Below are positions 18,128 to 26,063 of a stretch of 64,000 bases of DNA, one piece after another. Source of the stretch: Salinigranum rubrum (GTDB lineage Archaea; Halobacteriota; Halobacteria; Halobacteriales; Haloferacaceae); the NCBI RefSeq assembly GCF_002906575.1, contig NZ_CP026309.1, positions 3,348,001 through 3,412,000 of the forward strand, given 5' to 3'. Made by a program: the position numbers and the translations under genes. Position 1 is the stretch's first letter. Every line of letters begins with the position of its first letter. The notes below the pieces were generated by a model. It did not search any database, was not told the origin of the DNA, and saw only the letters and a program-made list of their open reading frames with translations.

Positions 18128-18508
18128 TTACTCGAAGACCGCGTTGACCTGGCCGTCCTGTCCGGGACGTGAGGTGACGCGCGCGGTCTTCTCTTCGCCG
18201 TCGACGTCGACGGTGATGATCGCGCCCTTCGTGATGATGTTCCGTCGCTTGTAGTTGACGTTCGCGGGGTTGTTCTCGACGCCGAGGATCGTCGCGTGGA
18301 CCGTCTCGGGGCCGTCGGAGACCTGTGCGACGTTCGTCGAGAGCGCCCGGGTCTTCGTCGCGTTCCCGCGCGAGTCGATGGTCTGAAACCGCGGCTCGTC
18401 GACCGTCGTCTCGCTGGGTTCGCGGCCTAGCTGGTAGCGTTTCTTGTTCCGGGAGGGTTTGATCCGACCGCCCGTCCGCTTCGTCATCGAGCGTCCCTGG
18501 TACTTCAT
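18128..18508 (-). CDS. rps8e: 30S ribosomal protein S8e
   Basis: A complete 126-residue archaeal/eukaryotic-type S8e of the small ribosomal subunit. It has the basic N-terminus MKYQGRSMTKRTGGR and the conserved GRKRRYQLGREP-like segment, here KNKKRYQLGREP, and ends ...GQVNAVFE. A TTCAAGTAG TATA-like element lies about 25 bp before the ATG. It stands alone, converging with the AbrB-PhoU gene. Confidence 0.97.
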   Translation of the reverse strand: MKYQGRSMTKRTGGRIKPSRNKKRYQLGREPSETTVDEPRFQTIDSRGNATKTRALSTNVAQVSDGPETVHATILGVENNPANVNYKRRNIITKGAIITVDVDGEEKTARVTSRPGQDGQVNAVFE

Positions 18509-18784
18509 ACCGGTAGAAGAGCTAGCGACTACTTGAATCGTACGACTCGCTCGCTACGATGGAGAGGCGTGCGAACAGGAGTCAGGTCGGTGGCGTCTGT
18601 GGGTCTGTACGTAGTGGGCGAGTAGAGGGGAGAGAAGGGCGTTCGTGAACGTGTCTGAGAGAGCGGAGAACTCGCAGTACACGGGCACAGCGAGGCCACA
18701 GCCTCCCCAACCGATTCCGTCGCTCGCTCACTCAGTCATCCACCGAAGCGACTCCGTCGCTTCAAGCCTTCACTCGCTACGCTC

Positions 18785-19094
18785 GTGAAGACCTCGCGCG
18801 TGAGTCGCGCGGCGAAACCGCGTGACGTCACGCGCCACCGCCTCGTCCTGTTGCGGTCGGCGCGCGGGAGCAGCGCGGGACGCGGAGCGTCCCGCTGGCC
18901 ATGGGGGCGACTCATGGGTCGCCCGCAGACGAGTGAACGAAGGGAACGAGTGGCGCGCGAGGTCTTCGTGAATGAGCGGAGCGAATGAACGAACGGCTCG
19001 GAACAACGGAGTTGCTCCGGTGGGACTGCTCGGGGCCCCGTCCGCGAGCGACCCGGTTGGGGAGGCACGAGGCAGCGGTCCACCGCGCCCGTGT
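18785..19094 (+). repeat. Intergenic repeat element, copy A
   Basis: It shares ordered blocks with the element at 55202-55393. GTGAAGACCTCGCGCG (18785-18800) and GCGGTCGGCGCGCG (18853-18866) start 68 bp apart in both copies. A closing block of about 50 bp (19044-19094) contains TGGGGAGG...CCACCGCGCCCGTGT. Copy A carries about 117 bp more than copy B, mostly hairpins. No ORF or transposase is visible. Confidence 0.7.
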
Positions 19095-19102
19095 GTCGTG
19101 CG

Positions 19103-19159
19103 TACTCGTTCCTGACCTGTGTACTCGTTCCTGACCTGTGTGCTCGTTCCTGAACTCGA
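19103..19159. repeat. 19-bp tandem direct repeat, three units
   Basis: TACTCGTTCCTGACCTGTG occurs at 19103-19121 and 19122-19140 without a mismatch, then a third degenerate unit at 19141-19159. It starts 9 bp after repeat copy A. There are no unique spacers, so it is not a CRISPR array. Confidence 0.85.
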
Positions 19160-19265
19160 TCCCTCCGACGACGAACCTCACACGACCGCCGACAAGCACG
19201 TCCCCCGAACCGACCGCCGTCCGGAGAGACACAACCGTTAATCCGCTCGCCCCTCGCCGAAGCGT

Positions 19266-19715
19266 ATGAGCATGGAGGTCACCGTCGCCGTCCCGTTCCG
19301 CCAGCACGGGACGGACCGACTCGGCGAGGGCGAGTTCGTCGTCGCGCTGTCGCTCGACCGCGAGTGGTTCTCGCCGGACCAGGCGAAGCGCCTCATTGAC
19401 ATCGCCGCCGGTCGGGGCCTGGTCGAACGCGACGGCGGCGACCTGGTCGCGCAGTTCTCACCCGGTTCGGTCGAGGTTCCCGAGGGGTTCACGCCCGACG
19501 AGTCCATCCTCCAGTCGCAGTCGACGTTCGAGCGACTCCTGGGCGCCATCGTCGCCGACGGCGTCGAGAAACAGGAGGCCGTCGCTGGCGTCAACCGCCT
19601 CCAGCGCGACCTGGGCGTCACTATCGAGGCCGCCGCCGTCCTCTACGCCCGCCGTCGCGACATCGACATCGGAGGGCTCGCCGAGGAGGTTCGGCGCGGA
19701 CTCGTGGAGGGGTAG
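19266..19715 (+). CDS. DUF2240 family protein
   Basis: A 149-residue soluble protein. It starts MSMEVTVAVPFRQHG and has the haloarchaeal DUF2240 pattern: an N-terminal winged-helix-like part (FSPDQAKRLIDIAAGRGLV) and a C-terminal helical part beginning FERLLGAIVADGV. Members are conserved across haloarchaea, with unknown function. The second ATG (19272) is an alternative start. A GTTAATCC TATA-like box lies about 27 bp upstream. The stop TAG is separated from the next ATG by one base, implying translational coupling with the following gene. Confidence 0.75.
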   Translation: MSMEVTVAVPFRQHGTDRLGEGEFVVALSLDREWFSPDQAKRLIDIAAGRGLVERDGGDLVAQFSPGSVEVPEGFTPDESILQSQSTFERLLGAIVADGVEKQEAVAGVNRLQRDLGVTIEAAAVLYARRRDIDIGGLAEEVRRGLVEG

Positions 19716-19716
19716 G

Positions 19717-20136
19717 ATGGTCGACGACCGCCTCCACGACGGAAAACGGATCGCCGAACTCCTCGCCTCGGAACTCGACGGACTGGGCGACTCCCTGGCG
19801 GGGGTCGCCATCACCGACGCCGACCGGGAGGTGACACCCACCCCGGAGGGGGCCCACGCGTATCGAGTGACGCTGCGGGGAGAACACGGAGGGACGGACA
19901 CGAGGACCGAAGACCGCGACCTGGCCGTCGTCTTCGTCCACCCGGACCGCGCCCGCGTCGAGTTCGTGCGAGCGCCGGACGTCGCCGCCGACCACGCCGG
20001 GGAGGAGGGACTCCGCGTGCGCCCGAAGGCGTCTCACCCGCCGCGAACGCTGGTGTTCGTCGAGGACGGCGCCGAGGTCAAGCGAGCCGTCGCCGTCTTC
20101 GAGGCGGTGGTGGACACACTCGGTGACGAGCGGTAA
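19717..20136 (+). CDS. Conserved haloarchaeal hypothetical protein
   Basis: 139 residues from ATG 19717, directly coupled to the DUF2240 gene (1-bp gap). It is acidic and soluble, with no signal or membrane segment. The middle (RDLAVVFVHPDRARVEFVRA) and end (RTLVFVEDGAEVKRAVAVF) look like alternating strand/helix segments of a small alpha/beta fold. I do not recognise the family. The upstream extension of the same frame overlaps the DUF2240 gene and is not coding-like. The pairing suggests a shared function. Confidence 0.7.
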   Translation: MVDDRLHDGKRIAELLASELDGLGDSLAGVAITDADREVTPTPEGAHAYRVTLRGEHGGTDTRTEDRDLAVVFVHPDRARVEFVRAPDVAADHAGEEGLRVRPKASHPPRTLVFVEDGAEVKRAVAVFEAVVDTLGDER

Positions 20137-20164
20137 CGACCGGTAGCGAGCGACGGCCGAGCGA

Positions 20165-20823
20165 TCAGAGCCGATGCAGGAGGTCCGGGAGGACAGTCGC
20201 GAGCGCGTCGCGGTCGACCGTCGCCGCAGCGTCGGGATGAGGGTCGGCGCTCCCGTCGAAGGTGACCTGGATCGGGGTGATACCGACGCCGGCCGCGCCC
20301 TCGATGTCGGCGTGGACGTCGTCGCCGACGTACACCGTCTCGGCCGGTGCGGTCCCGAGTTCGGAGAGCAAGGCCTCGAACGCACGGGCGTCGGGTTTGC
20401 CCGCCGCGAGCGATCCGGTCACGAGTTCGGCGTCGAACGCGCCGACCCAGTCGAGTTTCCGGAGTTTGTCGTGCTGGGCGACGACGGGTCCGTTCGTGAG
20501 CAGTCCGAGGCGGTACTCTCCGCGGAGGTCGTCGAGCAACCGTTCGACGCTATCGACGGGCGTGAGCGCCTCCGCGATGAGTTCGCGGTACGCGGCGGCG
20601 ACCGCAGCGGGGGAAGCCCCGTCTCCCGGTCGGAGAGCAGCGTCGCGAAGATGGGTTCGCGCGTCTCCTCGGTGAGACACTCCGCGTGGGCCGCGAGGTA
20701 CGCCTCGCGGGAGAGCGGGGGCGCACCGGCGGCCTGCGCGGCCTCGGAGAGGATGGTCTGGCGGTCTCTGGTCGCAACAGCCAGCGTGTCGTCGAGGTCG
20801 AACGCGACGGCCGTGGGTGGCAT
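20165..20823 (-). pseudogene. HAD-superfamily hydrolase, frameshifted
   Basis: A phosphoglycolate-phosphatase-like HAD phosphatase. The first half (MPPTAVAFDLDDTLAVATRD) gives motif I DLDDT. The second half, in another frame, gives motif II LLTNG, motif III with the GKPD lysine, and motif IV YVGDDVHADIEGA. The frames meet at RETGLPP, in the G5 / C4 runs at 20609-20620. One added base (for instance in the C5 of the coding strand) gives an intact protein of about 219 residues reading ...GLPPAAVAAAYREL. All catalytic motifs survive, so a sequencing error is likelier than a true pseudogene. Confidence 0.8.
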
Positions 20824-20995
20824 TCGGACGGGTGTTCGGCAGGAGAGGAGATGAGCGTGTCGACGCCGGAGCGAAGTCGAACGTAGTCATCGTTCGTGTC
20901 GTTTATTCGGTGGGGGTGCCTCTGGGAGGCCAGTGCTCGGTTCCCGGTGAGAGCGTCCAGCGGGCGCGACTCCGACGGGCCGGCGCTGCAGACTC

Positions 20996-21445
20996 ATGAC
21001 ACACCGCGGCACGGTACGAGAGACGTACGGCGCGGCGCTGCGACTCGGTGAGGTCACCCCGGGGCCGGACGACGTCGTCGTCGAAGTCGGGTCGGGACCC
21101 TCGGAGTCGTTCGTCCGAACGCGGAGCGACGCCGACGTGGCGGCCACGCGGTCGCTCGCCCCGCCTCGGCAACTCCGATTCGACCTCGAACGGGCGCGCG
21201 GTCGACTGGACCCGGAGGAGGCGTGGGAGGCGGTCGGGTACGCCGCACAGTATCGGGAGTTCCTCGAATCGGACCCGACGGCCCGGGCCGAACTCGACCG
21301 CATCAGACGACGGCTCACGACGGGCGGGACCGTCTGGCTCGTGTGTCCGGGGAACACGCCCGACGAACGACGCCACCGGGCGATACTCGCCGAACTGCTC
21401 GGGAAGGACGTCCGGAGCGACGGCGGCGCGGCGGTCAGGCGGTGA
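20996..21445 (+). CDS. Conserved hypothetical protein, weakly DUF488-like
   Basis: 149 residues starting MTHRGTVRETYGAALR. The C-terminal TVWLVCPGNTPDERRHRAILAELL resembles the end of DUF488 proteins (a hydrophobic strand, then a HR-x-x-L-A-E-L helix), but the N-terminal half shows no clear match, so the assignment is tentative. No membrane segment. A TTTATT element lies far upstream (about 20899), implying either a 70-nt leader or a promoter I missed. It lies between the HAD gene and nurA. Confidence 0.55.
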   Translation: MTHRGTVRETYGAALRLGEVTPGPDDVVVEVGSGPSESFVRTRSDADVAATRSLAPPRQLRFDLERARGRLDPEEAWEAVGYAAQYREFLESDPTARAELDRIRRRLTTGGTVWLVCPGNTPDERRHRAILAELLGKDVRSDGGAAVRR

Positions 21446-21511
21446 GCGGCGGTCGAGCGGAGACGGGTGAGTGAGGACAGGGTTTTCGTAGTCGGGTGCG
21501 CGAGGGCGAGT

Positions 21512-22753
21512 ATGACTCTCGACCGCGTCCACGTCGACGGCATCGCCCGGTTGGCGAGCGCCATCGCCAAGGCCGTTGACGACGCCGACCACGCGGACCT
21601 CGCGACCCGAGTCTGGAACGACTTCCTCGACCCGCTCCGGGACGGGTCGCGCGTCGTCGTCGAACCAGTCGGGGAGCAGCGTCTCCAGTCGGTCGAAATC
21701 GAGGACGTCGCCCTCGCGGAGCCACCGTTCGAGACGGTTCACGGACTGGATTCGGGCACCATCAACCCCACCACGTTCAAGAACGGACTCGTCCTCGACG
21801 TGGCGCAGGCGGCGATGGCGTCCGTCCCGTCGGACCTGGACCTCCACCGCGCGCGGACGCTCGTGGTGACGGTCCACGCGAACGACCCGACCGTCGACTG
21901 CGAGACGGACTGGATCGTCGACGACGACGGCTACTCCCGGCGAAAGGTGCTGCACGCCCCCCGCGTCGACCGCTACGCCGAGGGGGTCGTCCACGCGCTC
22001 TCGCTGTACCTCGCCGAGGGCGAACACGCGCTGTTGCAGGCCGACACCGTCGACGACCTGCTCGTGCTCGACGGTCCGCTCTACCCGATGGAGGTGCTGA
22101 CCTGGCAGGACGGCGAACGGGAACTCAGAGACCTCGTGAGCGAGGCCGCGCCCCGCGACGTCGTCGAGAACTACGTCCGTCTCGTCGAGCGGTTCGTCGA
22201 ACGCGACGTGCCCCTCGTGGGGTTCGTCAAGAACCCCGCCTCGCGGGGCATCGTTCAGACGCTCCGAAAGAAGGGCGTCGAGGCGCCGTGGACCGACGAC
22301 ACGGCGCTCTTCACTCGACTCCTAGAACGGTGGGACGACGAGCGCGGCGAGCGCCGAACCGACTGTCTCACCTTCACGAACTGGTTCGTCTCCCGGAGCG
22401 GGACGGACCGAACGATGTCGCGAGACGGTGACGCGCTCGGCATCGACCGCGAGTTCTCCCCGGAGAAGTACGAGGTGGCGTTCCTCCCCGTCTACGACCC
22501 CCGGACCGACGTCTGCTACCGGGTCGAGGCTCCGGCCGTGTTCGTCCGTCGGGAGGAGACGAGAGAACGGCTCACCCAGCAGGCGCTGCACGACGTCGCC
22601 GTCGCCCGCGGACCGCCGCCGGCCGTCCAGAAGGCGGACGAACTCGCGCGAGTGAGCCAGGGCGAGAAGGCGGCGCTCCGCCGGAAACTGGAGGAGTACC
22701 TCGACTCGGACGCCGTCCGCCGGTACGACGAGGAGCGCTGGGGGCTCGCCTGA
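21512..22753 (+). CDS. nurA: NurA, DNA end-processing nuclease
   Basis: A NurA-family 5'-3' nuclease of 413 residues that acts with the HerA ATPase in double-strand break resection. The family's catalytic Asp region is visible as HGLDSGTINPTTFKNG (Asp80), and a second conserved patch as LVVTVHANDPTVDCETDW. ATG 21512 is preferred over an in-frame start at 21467, because the added residues (MSEDRVFVVGCARAS) are not NurA-like. It is followed by an antisense gene, then herA on the same strand. Confidence 0.88.
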   Translation: MTLDRVHVDGIARLASAIAKAVDDADHADLATRVWNDFLDPLRDGSRVVVEPVGEQRLQSVEIEDVALAEPPFETVHGLDSGTINPTTFKNGLVLDVAQAAMASVPSDLDLHRARTLVVTVHANDPTVDCETDWIVDDDGYSRRKVLHAPRVDRYAEGVVHALSLYLAEGEHALLQADTVDDLLVLDGPLYPMEVLTWQDGERELRDLVSEAAPRDVVENYVRLVERFVERDVPLVGFVKNPASRGIVQTLRKKGVEAPWTDDTALFTRLLERWDDERGERRTDCLTFTNWFVSRSGTDRTMSRDGDALGIDREFSPEKYEVAFLPVYDPRTDVCYRVEAPAVFVRREETRERLTQQALHDVAVARGPPPAVQKADELARVSQGEKAALRRKLEEYLDSDAVRRYDEERWGLA

Positions 22754-22783
22754 GTGTAGACGGGCGTAAGCGCTCGAACGGGC

Positions 22784-23116
22784 TCAGAGTTCGGCGCGTT
22801 CGACCTCGAACGTGACCTCCGCGGAGGGAACGCCGACGCGCGCGAACTGCGTCTTGAGGTGTTCTTTCGCCGCCGCGACCGCCTGGTCTTTCGTCTCGAA
22901 CCCGCGGGGCATGGGCGACTCGAACGCGACGTGGATCTGTCGGCCGTCGATGGTCGTCACCGAGCCACCGCTTTCGACCTCGTAGAACTCGTCGCAGACC
23001 CAGACGTAGGGCGCCTGTTCGTCCGGCGCTCCCCTGAACCTCGGCGACGTCTCACCACGCTCGTACAGCGTCCCCGTGAGACCGGTGCCGCCGCCGAGAC
23101 CCTGAATCAGTAACAT
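22784..23116 (-). CDS. Conserved haloarchaeal hypothetical protein between nurA and herA
   Basis: 110 residues (MLLIQGLGGGTGLTGTLYERGETSP...) with a conserved-looking core YVWVCDEFYEVESGGSV and a C-terminal helix-strand (FARVGVPSAEVTFEVERAEL). Soluble and acidic, with no known domain I can name with certainty; the family seems to be confined to haloarchaea. It lies on the opposite strand between nurA and herA. Confidence 0.7.
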   Translation of the reverse strand: MLLIQGLGGGTGLTGTLYERGETSPRFRGAPDEQAPYVWVCDEFYEVESGGSVTTIDGRQIHVAFESPMPRGFETKDQAVAAAKEHLKTQFARVGVPSAEVTFEVERAEL

Positions 23117-23203
23117 ACGAGTGGTACGGGCTCCGGAGAGTAAAGGACCACGCTCGCGAAATCGGGGGAAAGGGATTTATTCGCGGCTCTCCCTGCGTGA
23201 GAC

Positions 23204-25063
23204 ATGTCCGACCTCGGTGATTTCACTGACTTCGGCGGTTCTTCTGACGCATCCGAGAACGAGGCAACCGAACCCGACACCGGGGACGACGAGGCGACGG
23301 CGACGACGCGAACGGCCGAGCCGACGAACGAACGCGAGAACGGCGACGACACGGCGACGTTCGAGGCGTACGACGTGACCCCCGTCGGGGAGGACCGCGG
23401 ACTCGGCGTCGTCTCCGTCTCCCGCGGGCTTCGAGTCGCAGAGGACGGCGACGACACCACGATGGAGGCGTTCGTCACCGTCGGCAATCGGGAGTCGGTC
23501 CGCCTCGGAAAGTACCTCCTGGTTCCCTACCCCGACCGCGAACTGCTGTTCTGTCGCATCACCGCCCTCGAGTACGCCCAGGAGTTCCACGAGGACGACG
23601 CGACCGAAATCGCCGCCCGGCGGGCGATGCGCCGCGACGACTTCGAGGAGCGCGACTACAAGTTCGTCTCCGAACTCGACCCCGTGGCCGTCCTCTTCTA
23701 CGACCACGACGCCGAGGAGTGGAAGCGCCGGATGACCGACCGGGTGCCGAAACCCGGGTCCGTCGTCCAGGAAGCCACCGACGCCGCCCAGATCAAGGCC
23801 GGGCTGAAGATTCCCCGCGAGGGCGTCTTCCTGGGTCACCTTTCGGTCGGTGGGGAGAAGGTCCGGACGGCGGCGTCGCCACCGACCATCGACTACCGGC
23901 TGAAGAATGACTACGCCGACGGCGACCCGCTCGTCTTCAGACACGTGCTGGTGGCGGGCGGAACGGGGTCGGGCAAGACCCACGCCTCGAAGAACGTCCT
24001 TCGGCAGTTCCTCGACACCCGATACCGGATGGACGACGGCCGGGAGGTGTCCCCCGCGGTGGTCCAGTTCGACCCCCAGGACGAGTACGCGCAGATGCAC
24101 GACGACAACCCCGCGCTCTCGACCGACGACTCGCGGCGGTTCGACCGCGAGGGGGTTGCTCACGGCGGCTACGGCGACACCGTGGCGTTCGTCCCCGAAG
24201 TCGGCGGGTCGACGTACCCGGGGGAGGGACACCGCGCCGAACAGGCGACGTTCACCGTCCCCTTCTCGATGACGCGCTCGCGGCCCTGGCTCGTCGCCGG
24301 CGCGGCGCTCAACGACAACCAGTACAACGCGCTGGAGGAACTCATCTACCGGTTCTTCAGAAGCGCGGGCGACGAGGGAACGTACGAGCAGTTCAAGACG
24401 TACCTCGACGACCCCGGCCTCAAGGAGGAACTCCACGAGACCGGCCGCGTCCACGAGGCGACGTTCGACGCGGTGAAGCGCCGGGTTCGGTCGGCCACGT
24501 TCAGTAACGTGTTCGACCAAGCCGCCCGCCCCATCACCGAGCAGGTCCACGAGTTCGTCCGACCGGGCGGTCTCACCGTCGTGCCGACCTACCACATCAA
24601 CGACTCGCGGGCTGCCGTCACGGTGGTGCTGGCCGTCGCGAGCCTCCTCGTCGACGAGAAACTCTCGAACGACCCCTCATACGACAGGATCAAACGGACC
24701 CCGCTCGTGCTGGGGATGGACGAAGCCCACAACTTCCTCGCGGACGCCGACTCGGTGCAGGCGCGGAAGGTCGTCCACAAGTTCACCGAGGCCGCAAAGC
24801 AGGGCCGAAAGGAGCGGCTGGGCCTGTTCCTCATCACGCAGGACCCACAGGACATCGCCGACCCGGTGTTCAAGCAGGTGAACACGAAGCTCGTGCTCAA
24901 CCTCGGCGACGAGGACGCCATCAAGTCGGTGAACATTCCGTCGACGCTGGAGGACAAGGTCCCCTACATGGAGAAGGGCCAGATGGTCGTCTACTCGCCC
25001 GACAACTCCGAGCCGGTGGAACTGACGGGGCTGTCGACCTGTGTGACCCGGCACGGGGAGTGA
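23204..25063 (+). CDS. herA: HerA-like ATPase / bidirectional DNA translocase
   Basis: 619 residues. An acidic disordered tail (1-55) precedes an N-terminal HAS-barrel-like region. The RecA-like FtsK/HerA ATPase follows, with Walker A GGTGSGKT (about 253-260) and Walker B GMDEAHNFLAD (about 505). The C-terminal segment includes KLVLNLGDEDAIKSVNIP. HerA forms a hexameric ring that stimulates NurA in end resection; the nurA gene lies 450 bp upstream on the same strand. A TTTAT box sits 26 bp before the ATG. Confidence 0.88.
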   Translation: MSDLGDFTDFGGSSDASENEATEPDTGDDEATATTRTAEPTNERENGDDTATFEAYDVTPVGEDRGLGVVSVSRGLRVAEDGDDTTMEAFVTVGNRESVRLGKYLLVPYPDRELLFCRITALEYAQEFHEDDATEIAARRAMRRDDFEERDYKFVSELDPVAVLFYDHDAEEWKRRMTDRVPKPGSVVQEATDAAQIKAGLKIPREGVFLGHLSVGGEKVRTAASPPTIDYRLKNDYADGDPLVFRHVLVAGGTGSGKTHASKNVLRQFLDTRYRMDDGREVSPAVVQFDPQDEYAQMHDDNPALSTDDSRRFDREGVAHGGYGDTVAFVPEVGGSTYPGEGHRAEQATFTVPFSMTRSRPWLVAGAALNDNQYNALEELIYRFFRSAGDEGTYEQFKTYLDDPGLKEELHETGRVHEATFDAVKRRVRSATFSNVFDQAARPITEQVHEFVRPGGLTVVPTYHINDSRAAVTVVLAVASLLVDEKLSNDPSYDRIKRTPLVLGMDEAHNFLADADSVQARKVVHKFTEAAKQGRKERLGLFLITQDPQDIADPVFKQVNTKLVLNLGDEDAIKSVNIPSTLEDKVPYMEKGQMVVYSPDNSEPVELTGLSTCVTRHGE

Positions 25064-25640
25064 ATCGCAGGACAGTGGCCGCTGGTGCCGGGTTTCGACG
25101 TGAGGCGAGGTGCGGAGAGCGCGAGGGGACGTCCGTCCGCTCAAAACGGAACTGGACAGTCGACGTGTGCATCAGTGAGTACGTGAGGACTCGTCGTCGG
25201 GCAGAGGCAACAGCACACGGGCGGGGTGGACCACAGTCACGAGCGAAGCGAGCGGCGAGGACCGCAGTCGGCTGGGGAGACTCGTGGCTTCAACGCCCTG
25301 GCAACCGCACGGTTTCCGTGCTGGTACCGATGCCTTCGAGAACAATCAGAAAACCCAGACGCTCGGACACGTCTCTACCGACCGAACCCACCGGACACAC
25401 CTCGACTTCTTGTAGGAGAAGGCGGCCCGCCCACACTATGCGCTGACTGACACCGCAGGGCGTCTCGCGGGAGTGTGGTGCACCGCCCTGTGTCGCGTCG
25501 CCGGCACCGCCTGTTCGCCACACATCGCTCGACAGAGGTAGCGGGAGCGGACGAGAACGACCGGTGGGAACGACAAACCCCACGCCTTCGTGAGAGTCTC
25601 AGCCTCGGGCTTCTTGTCGCTCGACCGCGTACGTTTCAGT
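25064..25640. other. 577-bp region without a recognisable gene
   Basis: Low-complexity GC-rich sequence with direct and inverted motifs (GAGCGAAGCGAG; CGGCTGGGGAG, which resembles part of the repeat element). No reading frame looks coding. The right end is the 5' region of the universal stress protein, for which I find no convincing TATA box. Confidence 0.5.
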
Positions 25641-26051
25641 ATGGTGAAGCGTATCCTCGTCCCGGTCGACGGGTCGCCGAAGTCGGAGAAAGCGATACGG
25701 TTCGTCACCGAGGAGTGGCCCGACGCGGACATCGTCCTCCTGAGTGTCATCGATCCGGTCGAATCCGGATACAGCGGGAGCGCGCTCCCCTCGGGGGCCG
25801 AAGAGTGGTACGAGCGTGCGCGAAGCGAGGCGGAGGCGCATCTCGCCGACCTCACGGCCGAGCACGGCATCGATGCGGAGCAGGTCGTCGTCGCCGGCCG
25901 ACCGGCGTCGAGCATCGTCGAAGTCGCGGAGGACGTCGACCACGTCGTCATGGGCAGTCACGGGCGGACGGGAGTCTCCCGCGTCGTGCTGGGAAGCGTC
26001 GCGGAAGCCGTCGTCCGCCGGTCGCCCGTCCCCGTCACGATCGTCCGGTGA
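25641..26051 (+). CDS. Universal stress protein (UspA family)
   Basis: 136 residues with the UspA fold signature: N-terminal ILVPVDGSPKSEKAI and C-terminal HVVMGSHGRTGVSRVVLGSVAEAV...PVPVTIV, including the ATP-binding G-S-x-G-R-x9-G-S motif. A likely ATP-binding stress protein of the single-domain type. ATG 25641 is preferred; an in-frame GTG at 25590 would add 17 residues that are not Usp-like. It converges with the KaiC-like gene 13 bp away. Confidence 0.9.
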   Translation: MVKRILVPVDGSPKSEKAIRFVTEEWPDADIVLLSVIDPVESGYSGSALPSGAEEWYERARSEAEAHLADLTAEHGIDAEQVVVAGRPASSIVEVAEDVDHVVMGSHGRTGVSRVVLGSVAEAVVRRSPVPVTIVR

Positions 26052-26063
26052 CGGTCGACGGAG

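Larger units (their letters stand above)
18509..19265. other. 757-bp non-coding region with a complex repeat
   Basis: No convincing gene on either strand. The left part (18540-18690) is featureless. From about 18690 to 19095 it is packed with inverted repeats: CTCCCCAACC (about 18709) against GGTTGGGGAG (about 19055), and GAAGACCTCGCGCG (18787-18800) against CGCGCGAGGTCTTC near 18955-18968. Local hairpins include GGGACG...CGTCCC and GGGCGAC...GTCGCCC. A tandem repeat follows at 19103-19159. The promoter of the DUF2240 gene (GTTAATCCG) is at the right end. Confidence 0.75.

Noticed and set aside
19103-19159. CRISPR array
   Set aside because: Only three repeat units with no spacers between them, and no cas genes nearby.
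20887-21570. Open frame on the - strand over the gene at 20996
   Set aside because: Composition is Arg/Ser-rich; the + strand frame is acidic and haloarchaeal-like.
25300-25640. IS200/IS605-type insertion sequence end
   Set aside because: A CCCCACGCCTTCG-like motif resembles such ends, but there is no transposase or matching end.
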